Source: Cochliopodium minus (Eukaryota; Discosea; Himatismenida; Cochliopodiidae). Taken from it: DNA of 64,000 nt. The stretch covers positions 32,769 to 96,768 of the forward strand of contig JAMYWO010000141.1 of NCBI GenBank assembly GCA_024220525.1, written 5' to 3'. Positions 54,823 through 64,000 of this stretch are shown piece by piece; the first letter of the stretch is position 1; each line of letters begins with the position of its first letter. The translations under genes were made by a program, and so were the position numbers. A model generated the notes under the pieces. It worked only from the letters and a program-made list of their open reading frames with translations. It had not been told where the DNA came from and made no database searches.

Positions 54823-57800
54823 ATGGGATTAATCATTCAAATATTGCTATTATTTGCAATTTTATTCATTACCAAAATAAATGCAGGTAAAAAAATCTGA
54901 ATCTTTTTTTTTTTCATTTATTCAATTATTTAATGATTTAATAAAAGATGCTTGCACATTCACATCAGGACAATTATACAAACCATCACAATTAAGAGCA
55001 TGTTTCAATTTGATTCCATTAGATTCAACCATCAAATCAAAGACATTGACACAATTAAATTATTTGACACAACTCTACTCATATACCAACCTCGCCAAAT
55101 CCAATTTGGCACCATATAATCTTCAAGTAGATCTTGTTGCAGGATTGAATAATATCTCATCAGTCACTTTTGGCTCCGATTTCGATTTCCATTCTGCACT
55201 CAACAAATTATTTTCTACCTTATATGATGCACATACTGGTAAAATAGAAATCTTTTAATATCAATAACAAACATATTATTCTTTCAATAAACGATATTAT
55301 CTTTCATAATTTCGCTTCAATTTTACAATTGAACTTAATCTTTTTTTTTTAGTTTATAATCCACCAACTCCATACCTTTCATTTCAAATGTGCAGACCAT
55401 ACATTTTGAGTTTATACCAAAATGCATCTTCCTCTTCTATCAGTGTTTCTACATACAGTTTCTCTTCTTGTTACAATGGAATCAGAAACAACCTTGGACA
55501 AATAATAAACACCATAGAAGGAACCCCAGTTTACCAATACATTTATAACATTGGTAACAAAATTAATTAAATTTTTTTTTTGTATATTTTAATTTTTTTT
55601 TCTATTTTTATTTTATTTTTTTTTAATTATTTTTATTTTTTAATTTTTACTTTAAATAATTTTTATTTTAAATAATTGTATTTTTTTTTTTTCATTCTAA
55701 TTTTTTCTCCAAATAAAAAAAAGGATCAAGAGCAGGATACTACAAAGACCCTGCAGTAAGATTTAATTATGGGATTGAAATTTAGTAAACAAAGAATAAA
55801 ACTTTCTTTAAAAACTTCTTTTAATTTTTTTTAAAAAAAAAACCAAAATAATTAGTCTTTTAGGAAGGTTGTCATTTATTGATCTTCCCACAGTAGATTC
55901 ACACAACTGGACTTTTGCAAATGGAAATACAGAAGAATACGACATTCTTTTTCGTGCTACCTCCTCCATTCTTAATCTAGCCGATTTTCAAAACAAGTTG
56001 AACCCTTCCTCGAAGAGATCTTTGGAAAAAGAAGAAATTGTGGGTAATCATAAATTCAATTTAATTGATCATTTTTTAATAATTATACTTGAACTTTTTT
56101 TTTTAAAAAAATTAGATCCTTTGCTTATTGTCCCTCCCCCAATTTATGAAGAATTCATAGATGCTGATTTCAAAAATCCTTCCAAAACTAATAAAAGAGC
56201 ATCCCCTTCTTTTACTCCGATTTCTTCTTCTGTTGATAATGCAATTTCGTAACATTAAAAATTATTTTTTAAATTTTTTTTTTTTCAAAACTTTTTTTTT
56301 TAAAATTTTTTTTTAAAACTTTTTTTTAAAATTATTTTCAATTTACCAGTTAATTAGAATTATAATTTTTAAATATAAAAATAAAGATATGGAACCTTCA
56401 CTTCTAGTAATGGGACAACCACTTATTACTTGAGGGTCTCTACTTTTTACACTGCTAAAACGGGTACTCCTCTCGTAACTTGGCTACAATCTTTTTATGA
56501 CACTTCTTCCAACTTTATCAAAGATGCAACAAGCAAGTCTGGTTCCAAAAGAGTAATTGGTAAAATTAAAAAAAAAAATCTCTTTTTTTTTTTTCATCCA
56601 AAATTTTTTTAGTTTTAAATTTTTTAAAATAAAATTTTTTTAAATAAAATTTTATTATGTACAATAGTTGATGTAAGAGCAAATGGGGGTGGGTAAAAAA
56701 TTTTTTTTTTAAACCTCAAAAATAAAAACTAAATTTATTTGAAATCTTTAAAGATTTGTGTGCCTCGCAAGAGTGTTGACTTCGATAATTGTTCCATCAT
56801 GGTTCATCCCTTCCAATGGAAATTTCAGTTACACTGGTGAATCTGTCAATGTTGCAATTGATGCACGAATTAATAGTCTTTCCTCTCTTCTCCTTGAATC
56901 TAAAACATTTGGACTTTATGGTAAATAAAACTTTTTATTTAAATAAATATTTTATTAAAGATATTTTAATTGAAATGAATTTTTATTTAAAATAAGTTTT
57001 TCTAAAATTTATTTTTTATAAACTATTTTTTTGATTTATGACAATTTTTTCAAAAGGATTCTCAAACCCTGTAAGTGGTAATACCATCAGTTCTTCTGGG
57101 ACTGCAAAATGTTATGTAAACAATCCAGTAACAATAAGTGGACGTAGTGGAGACTCCTTTACTTCAAAAACGTTCATTTGTAAAAAAAATTCTTTTAAAT
57201 AATTCATTTAAAAATATTTTATTTCGAAATCAACTTACACATACTTTTTTGAAAACAGCTTGTAAGACATTTTATATTTACAAGGATAGAATTGTCAATG
57301 CTGCAGATTTGGATTTAGTGGTTCTAACAGATGGTCTTTGCGGATCTGCTTGCAGTCAATTCGTTTCTAAATTGTGGAGTAAAGGAAAAGCAAGGTAAAT
57401 TTTACTACCCAAAAAAAAAAAAAACCACAATAGTCTTTCTCATTACTTTTAAATGAAGAATTGTGGGAGTTGGTGGAATTCCCGATCAACCCATGGATTC
57501 TAGTTCTTTTGCAGGTGGTGCTGTTTTTCAATGGAGCCAACTCTCTACCAATTCACCTGGAGGTGGAATTTCTTCTCTTCCTACCTCTGCTTACACTGGT
57601 AAAAATTTGCTCTTTTTAAAAAAAAAAAAAATCATCCATTTTCACATTCAAAAAAAAAAGGTTTTAATTTTTATGAATCTTACATAAATGATCAAAGCAT
57701 CCCAAGAGAATTTACCAGAATACAATGTGATCTTGGTTAATTTTAACACAATTTTTTTTTTTTTTTTTAAACTGGTTTTCTTTTAAACAGTGATTTCTAA

Positions 57801-58005
57801 TTGGGATCTTTATTCTAGCTCGACAAATAACACTGGTCAAACTGTTGCAAATTTTTACGACACTGCCTTTTTGGCTACTTTTAGTTCTCCCAATGTTCTC
57901 CCAAGTTTTGTTCCTGATCGTAATTTTACTTGTTACAGTTTTTCTAACACGATCTCTTTGTCTTCCTTTCTTCTCTTCTTTTTCATTTTTATATCTTTCT
58001 CCTAA
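54823..58005 (+). CDS. S41-family (CPAF-like) protease copy 3, GPI-anchored
   Basis: A full-length copy. Exons include 54823-54886 (signal peptide, LLLFAILFITKINA), 54948-55238 (DACTFTSGQLYKPSQL to YDAHT with the predicted catalytic His), 55353-55553, 55724-55784, 55856 onward (YLLGRLSFIDLP), later a VDVRANGGG microexon near 56667-56695, FVCLARVLTSIIVPSWF near 56756, then LDLVVLTDGLCGSACSQF near 57310, GIPDQPMDSSS, and the last from 57790 ending in a hydrophobic GPI-type tail (SFLLFFFIFISFS). The S/T/P stalk of copy 1 is absent. A second acceptor (TTTTAG at 55863) would create a stop, so the earlier ATTAG at 55855 must be used. Secreted and surface-anchored; substrate unknown. Confidence 0.82.
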
Positions 58006-58824
58006 ATTAAAAACTTTTTTACCAATTTCATTCATCTTTGTTTGTTTTCCCTCTCTAATACAATATTTTTTACTTTTTATTCTTTGAAATTTCTTTCTTT
58101 TAAAATTTAAATTAATAAAATTATTTGAAATAGAAATCATCACAATTAGTTTTTTTATCTTTTTATTCAATTATTTGACAGTTGTCCAAAGTTTTTCTTA
58201 CAAGAGAAAATATGTTGTTGGAGATGAGCAATAAATTGAAGAATTAAATAGGATTAAATTACAATTAATCTCATATATAAAAAAATTATAAAATACTTCT
58301 ATCAAATTAAGTACTACTCAAAGAGTGTTGATTAAAGTCGTGTTGCAATGTTTGGTCGGGAAGAAGCATATAAATAGATTCGGAAATTAACAGAGAAATT
58401 ATGATTATTTCAACCTTTTATTTTGAACTTATTTAATTCAATACGGTGAAACACTCAATAAAAAATGTCAGCAAAATAAGCTTTCTTCATAAGATCAAGA
58501 AAAATCATTAAATCTAAAAATCTTATTCTATAAACTTGAATTATTAAGAAATTTCTTAGCATTAAAATTTTTCAGTTATGTTTGTATAATAAATTGGTTT
58601 TGATGCCATACATATTATAAAGGAATGAAAAGTACTTCCCTACCATAATATTGAATTTGAATTATTTTTGGAATCTACAGATAATTTTTAATTATAAATG
58701 CAATCCTCATTCCCCATAGAACATTTAAAATTTTATGGATAAGCTGATGTTATTAATTAAAATAAATTCAAATCAATTGTAAAGGGATTTGTCTTGGATT
58801 GGTGGAAGAACTTTGAAAAGATCT
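58006..58824. other. intergenic region
   Basis: About 820 bp between the S41 copy 3 stop and the end of the USP-like frame. AT-rich, with no frame or structured element that I can support. Confidence 0.45.
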
Positions 58825-59880
58825 TTACTTCCACTCCGAGCGAGCCATTTGGTTTATTTCGTTCACAAACCTTTTTACTTCTTCTTTAATTTCACTCACT
58901 TCGAAATAAAATGAAATCTTTTTATTTGTAAAGTCCAACTTTAAGAGATAGCTCTCTAGATTGTTATATTCAAGTAGCGCATAATCTTTTCAAAAATAAA
59001 AAATTAATAAATATTAAAAAAATATAAAGAAATAAGAAATTAATAATTTTACCAAGAGAAAATTTTGTAAAGTATTACAACACTTGTTTTGCAAGAAAAT
59101 CCAGGGAGAGAGAAGAATAAGCGAATTTATAATTTTCAACAGATCGATAGTTTATAAGTTCATATAGACGGGGAAGACTTTTTGATAAAGAGCATTTTTG
59201 ATTTCTCTTTTGGAGAGAATAGAGGATTATGTAATTTTTAGTTTTTATGGATTCCCAATCTACAAAATTTCTCCTAACCTCTCTGTCATTCAACATTATC
59301 CATTCGTTTCCATGCTTTACAATGGTGTAGTAATGGCCTGTACAAATTTTTTTTAAAAAAATAAAAAAATCAATTATTTAAAAAAAAAAATTTAAAAATA
59401 AATAAGAAAAAAACCAGATCTAGCGTTTCCTCCCTCATGGCAAACAACAGCCTCTAAATCACTATTGTTGTTAATACTTTCAATTACAAAACCAGTTAAA
59501 GGGAAATCCATTCTCTAATGATATTTTTCTCCACATAAACTAGAAGCATCATATCTGTTATTTGTGACAATCAAATTTTCAGGAAGATCTGTTGGAAAAA
59601 AATTTTGTGTTTTTTTTCTACTACAGTTCCATTCTGCTACTTCATTTGGAGACAAATACTTTTCAACCATTTCTTTGATTGTTATTTCTTGAAATAAAAT
59701 GAATTTAATTAAAAAATGAATATTTATTTTATTATTTTAAAATTAATTACTTATTCTGTGATCCCCTGGAACAAGATTAACTACCAAGCACCTTTCTTGC
59801 TAAGAGGTGGGTCTACTTGTTTTTCGTTTTTAGAAGAAGGTACAGTGTTTACTTTAGGATTTGTTTGTTTCTTTTCGTCC
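58825..59880 (-). pseudogene. ubiquitin-specific protease (USP), C-terminal part, interrupted
   Basis: Reading leftward: KKQTNPKVNTVPSSKNEK near 59850, then TIKEMVEKYLSPNEVAEW, LPENLIVTNNRYDASSLCGE, an in-frame TAG at 59515-59517, RMDFPLTGFVIESI, HEGGNARSGHYYTIVKHGNE with the catalytic histidine box (GHYY), WIMLNDREV, and further exons to a last one ending ARSEWK at 58825. This is the C-terminal half of a USP catalytic domain, which removes ubiquitin. The N-terminal cysteine box is absent because the frame stops at the N at 59881. The TAG falls where the family has a sense codon between the LPENLI and FPL strands, so the gene looks inactive unless the base is wrong. Confidence 0.6.
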
Positions 59881-60153
59881 NTTAGTTGGCAAATATTATC
59901 AGATTATCTACTAATTAAAATTACCAAAATAGTATATTAGTTTTGGGAAGGCCTGTTTTCAACAAATTCTCCTCTTTTAAAAATAATCAAAATGAAAATA
60001 AAAAAAAAAAAAATTTAAGGATCAATTCAAAAAAAAAAAACAAACAAGATACTCTGATAAAATGAGAAATAATTATTTGGTAGTATTCAATAAATCTCCT
60101 TATTTCTTATCATTAAAAAAATTTGAAAAAAAAAGGGTTCATTCTCAAATGAT
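59881..60153. other. ambiguous base and short intergenic
   Basis: A single N at 59881 marks a sequence uncertainty just where the USP-like frame is lost. The following 270 bp before the ankyrin ATG are AT-rich with no gene. Confidence 0.6.
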
Positions 60154-61949
60154 ATGATATCTATACCTGAGATAGAACTATTCCTTGAAGGAAAAGGAGA
60201 TCTCAATGCAATTATGGACAACGAAGAATATTCAGGTAAAATATTAAATATAAAAGAAATATTTTTTTGTTTGCTTACATATCCACGAGGAGAATTAATT
60301 TTCTTTCAAAAATAATAATTATCAAATGGATTTATGAATTGATTCTACTTTTGACTTTTATTTTACCAAAATAATAAAGCATTTCATCTATCGTTGAATA
60401 ATGAATTTATAACATTCAAAATATACAAGTATCTGCTTGATATGAAATCAGATATAAACCTAGCAAACAAATACAATATGTATCCTATGCATCTTATAGC
60501 ATCCAACGAAAATTGCAAAGATGACATGAAAATCATTCAACATCTCTTGGACAATAAAGCAGAAGTAAATAAAAGAGATTCCTCAATTAATACACCTCTT
60601 AATCATGCATGTATGAAACAAAATCTTTCACTCAATCTCATTGAATATTTGTTTGATAATAATGCAAACTTAAATCTGTTCAATGTTGATTCTCAAACCC
60701 CATTCCACAACGTATGTTCTTCGAAAAAGGTAAACTTGGATCTTCTCAAGTTTTTTGTGGTCAACAAGTGCGACATCAATTTTATGAACAGATCCGGAAA
60801 CACTCCCTTTTATAATTTGTGCGCGAATAGAAAGCATGATTTGGAAATGATTCGTAAAATAAAAAAAAACTCATTTTCTTACTTTTTATTTACATTTTTT
60901 ATATTTTTTTAATTATTTCCAAATTTTTATATAAAAAGAATTTATGATAAACAACAAAGCCAAATTTGATCTTCCTAACAAGGAAGATAAAAACCCGTTT
61001 GATGCAGTTTGTGAAGATTTGAATGTATCAACAGATATTTTGGATCTTTTTTTGAAGAAAAAATACAACTTTATGAGACAAAAAAACTGGAGAATTTCAT
61101 CATTTCAAAGACTATTTACATCAAATTTCATTAATCTAGATATTATCAAATATTTAATTGACAAAAAAGCAAAAATCTACGAAACCACCACGTAAATTTC
61201 TTTTTTTTGTTTTTAAAGAATTAGCTAAAATTTTTATTTTAATAATTTAAAGTAACCAAGACACTCTTCTTCATTTGGCTTGTTCCAACCCAAAAATTAC
61301 TCCTCAAGTATTAAAGTTTATGTTGGATTTAAAATTGGGAATTAACGAAATAAACTACAACAAAAATACTCCCCTTCATAGTCTTTGTTCCAATCCCAGC
61401 GCTCCTCTTTCTTGTCTAAGAATGTTGATAGAAAGTAAAGCGAAATTAGATTTAGACGAAAATCTATTGGTGGCGGCTTTGGAAAGCAACAGTGATGATT
61501 CTTTTAATCGATTCTTACTATTGTTATGTAATGGGGCTCTTTCTAGCTATCCTTCCATAAAAAATTGTTCTTCTTCTGTCAAAAAAGATGCTATCTCTTG
61601 TTTAGAAGATAAATTTGAAGATAAGCTTTGGAGTTATGAAAGACATTTCTTTTTCTCTCCTCTTATCAAATCTCAAATCTTTTTCTTTTTAATGTTGGTC
61701 TTCCAATTTAAAAGAGTATCTTATCAAAGATTTCCCAAGCCCATTTTTAGTTATATTGTTAATATGTTTGTTTCTTCTTCTTTGTCAGACTCTTATTCTT
61801 ATCACAACTTTTCTAAATACAAAGATAATAAGAGAAAAATCGAATTCCAAGATAATTGTTCTGAATCATCAGATGAAAATAACTCTGGTGAATTTATTCA
61901 CTTTGACAAAAAACAATTTGTAAAATTTGGAAATGATAATATTTATTAA
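60154..61949 (+). CDS. ankyrin-repeat protein
   Basis: Exons start at 60154 (MISIPEIELFLEGKGDLNAI), about 60380, about 60941 and about 61253, joining in frame. At least eight ankyrin-like repeats of about 33-36 residues are visible, for example NKYNMYPMHLIASN, SSINTPLNHACMKQN, DSQTPFHNVCSSKK, SGNTPFYNLCANRK, and later NQDTLLHLACSNPK and KNTPLHSLCSNPS. Each keeps the TPLH-like turn and the D-x-N loop, with leucine-rich helices between. The C-terminal 130 residues are hydrophobic then polar (SQIFFFLMLVFQFKRVSY, KPIFSYIVNMFV), possibly a degenerate F-box-type motif. Ankyrin repeats bind proteins; partner unknown. A second ATG at 60149 is out of frame. Confidence 0.8.
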
Positions 61950-62234
61950 AAAGAAGTTTATTTATTAATTAAATTATAAAAAAATTAAAAAAAAAATAAT
62001 TAAAAAAATTGAAATATTTGCAAAAGAAGATATAGATACTTTCATTCCTAGAGATCAACAAAATAGGAATTTAAATGGTATTATTTTAATTTTATTTTTG
62101 AGGATCTCAATTCTATATAAATGAGGATAATCTTTGATAAATTGGAAAGGAAAGGAAAATCAAGATTAAAGAAATTTATTAAATATTTTTTTTAAAAAAA
62201 ATCAAATCATTTTCAATTAAAGAGATCCAATAAG
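61950..62234. other. intergenic region
   Basis: About 285 bp of AT-rich DNA between the ankyrin gene and S41 copy 4, both on the plus strand. Nothing else seen. Confidence 0.4.
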
Positions 62235-64000
62235 ATGAAATTATTCCCCTTAATCATCTTGATCTTTTTATTCATTACCAAAATAGATGCTGGTATAAAG
62301 CACTCATAACACCAGATATATTCATTCATCCTTTATTATTTTTTAAAATAAAGATGCTTGCACATTCAGATCAGGACAAATATACAGACCATCACAATTA
62401 AGAGCATGTTTCAATTTGATTCCATTAGATTCAACCATCAAATCAAAGACATTGACCCAATTAAATTATTTGACACAACTCTACTCATATACCAACCTCG
62501 TTAAAACGAATTTGGCACCATATAATCTTCAAGTAGATCTTGTTGCAGGATTGAACAATATCTCATCAGCCACTTTTGTCTCCGATTTCGATTTCCATTC
62601 TTCACTCAACAAATTATTTTCAACCTTATATGATGCACATACTGGTAAAATAGGAATCTTTTAAAAAATAATGACAAACATAATATCAATCAAAATATAA
62701 AATATTATTAATTGAACTCCAAAATATAAAAAATAAAATTAATTTCCTTTGAAAAATCTCGAAAAAAAAAATATTATAATTCGAAAATTTAATTAGTTTA
62801 TAATCCACCAACACCATATCTTTCGTTTCAAATCTGTAGACCATACTATTTGAGTGTATACCAAAATGATCCTACTGTAGTCCAAATGTCTGCCTATTCT
62901 TTAGCTTCATGTTATAACGAAACTACAAGCAACCTTGGACAAATAATAAACACAATAGAAGGAATTCCAATTTACCAATACATAACGAATTTAGGTAAAA
63001 TAATAAGACCTTATTTTATTTTTCTTTATTTAAATTGAAATTTTAATTTTATAGGTAACAGAGGAGGACTTGTTAAAGATCCTTCTGTTAGATTTAATTA
63101 TGCACTCAACCAATTGTAAGTTAAAAAAGAAAATAATCCAAACAAATTAAAATTTTCTATTTTTTTTTTCATTGAAAATTTAGCCGTGCTGGTACACTTT
63201 CATTAATGGATCTCCCTGCAATAGATTCACACAACTGGACATTTTCTAATGGTAAAACAGAAGAATACGACATCTTTTTTCAAGCTACTGCCTCCACCAC
63301 TGATTTAACAGATTTTCAAAATAAATTGAAACCTTCTTCCTCCAAAAGATCTCATAAAAACCAAGAAAATGATGGTAAAATATTAGTATCAATTTTTTTA
63401 AAAAACTTTTTTTTGAATTAATCTTTTACTTTTTCAAAGAAGATCCTTTTAGATTTGTTCCTCCCCAAATCTACGATAATTTAATAGATGCTGATTTCAA
63501 AAATCCTTCAGACCCAAAAAAAAAAGGCATAGCCTATTATTCTCCTCTGATTTCATCAATAGACAGTTCTCTTTCGTAAAAAATGTTTTTTCAATTTTTT
63601 TTTTATTAATAATCTTTTTTTTTAAATTTTAACAGATATGGTACTTTCACTTCTAGTAATGGATTAAAGACATACTATTTGAAAATAAGTACTTTCAACA
63701 GTCTCAAAACAGGTACTCTTCTTTCTCAGTGGATTCAATCCTTTCTCACTACTGCTTCCAATTTCATGAAAGAGGTTGTCAAATCTGGTTCAAAAAGAAT
63801 CATTAGTAAATCAAAATAAAAAAAATTATTTTTTTTTTAATTATTTCACATTTTAAACCAATATTAGTTGATGTAAGAGGGAACGGAGGTGGGTAAAAAA
63901 AAAAATAAAAAAAAAAATTCAAATAATTCATTAACCATCTTCATCTTTAAAGACTTGTTTGTTTGACAAGAGCATTGTCTTCGATAGTTATTCCATCATG
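62235..64000 (+). CDS. S41-family (CPAF-like) protease copy 4, 3' part off the edge
   Basis: ATG 62235 begins a signal peptide (LFPLIILIFLFITKIDA). Exon 2 (from about 62355) reads DACTFRSGQIYRPSQLRACF and ends in YDAHT with the predicted catalytic histidine. Later exons include ICRPYYLSVYQNDPT, GNRGGLVKDPSVRFNY, AGTLSLMDLPAIDSHNW, YGTFTSSNGLKTYYL and VDVRGNGGG, then the start of the VIPSWF exon at the right edge. The nucleophile exon lies outside the window. Much of exon 2 is identical base for base to copy 1, while neighbouring exons have diverged. Intron 1 has a normal GT donor. The last 75 bp match the left end of copy 2. Confidence 0.78.

Noticed and set aside
25305-59517. Possible reassignment of TAG to a sense codon, suggested by in-frame TAGs at 25305 and 59515
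   Set aside because: About 25 intact genes, with over nine thousand codons read by hand, contain no in-frame TAG, and TAG ends a normal frame at 52610. Pseudogene mutations explain both cases better.

Overview
The window is nuclear DNA from an AT-rich, intron-rich microbial eukaryote. Evidence: nearly every gene is split by short introns (about 45-150 nt, donors mostly GTAAAA or GTAAGT, T-rich tracts before AG). Eukaryote-only families are present (Ras GTPase, Spt2, F-box, JmjC, USP, a Mediator-like subunit, a V-ATPase assembly factor, a kexin-type convertase, a P2C cation ATPase). Intergenic DNA is very AT-rich, and one protein carries long asparagine tracts. The lineage cannot be fixed from this window alone. 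An amoeba or an early-diverging fungus-like protist both fit; a standard nuclear code is used. Most coordinates given for genes are CDS spans with introns inside; exon joins were tested by hand for reading-frame continuity.

Region 1-9 kb: an F-box-like gene cut by the left edge, an unknown basic protein, a 77-aa protein, NAD(P)HX dehydratase, a Vma12/TMEM199-like V-ATPase assembly factor, a Med11-like protein and the succinate-CoA ligase beta subunit. Region 9-24 kb: a secreted kexin-like convertase, a 16-exon P2C (Na+/K+-type) ATPase, a small unknown gene, a PA-domain seven-helix membrane protein, a cytochrome b5-fused front-end fatty acid desaturase, a JmjC oxygenase and a paired zinc-motif protein. 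Region 24.4-25.9 kb: a gap in a simple repeat followed by a decayed gene. Region 25.9-29.3 kb: a Crinkler/RHS-like P-loop protein with near-identical 41-aa repeats.

Region 29-64 kb is framed by four copies of a secreted, GPI-anchored S41 (CPAF-like) protease gene, all on the plus strand (29.4, 53.3, 54.8 and 62.2 kb; the second lacks its 5' half, the fourth runs off the right edge). Between and beside them lie a C2-domain protein, a TDP2-like phosphodiesterase, a lysine/arginine/cysteine-rich secreted protein, a truncated APC amino-acid/polyamine permease, a Ras GTPase, two unknown zinc-motif proteins, an F-box protein with membrane helices, a large propeller-like protein, Spt2, a partial unknown gene, a broken USP deubiquitinase and an ankyrin protein.

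Three single N bases (24539, 39242, 59881) sit in or next to truncated genes, two of them in simple repeats, and a fourth AT repeat (53085-53250) separates two genes that both lack their 5' parts. These four places are likely assembly joins or real breakpoints, so gene order across them should not be trusted. The most unusual items are a roughly 125-bp dispersed repeat with a conserved hairpin (one copy in an intron, one intergenic and inverted), the P2C ATPase with altered cation-binding residues, the cysteine-rich basic secreted protein, the PA-domain 7TM protein, and the patchwork identity of the S41 copies.
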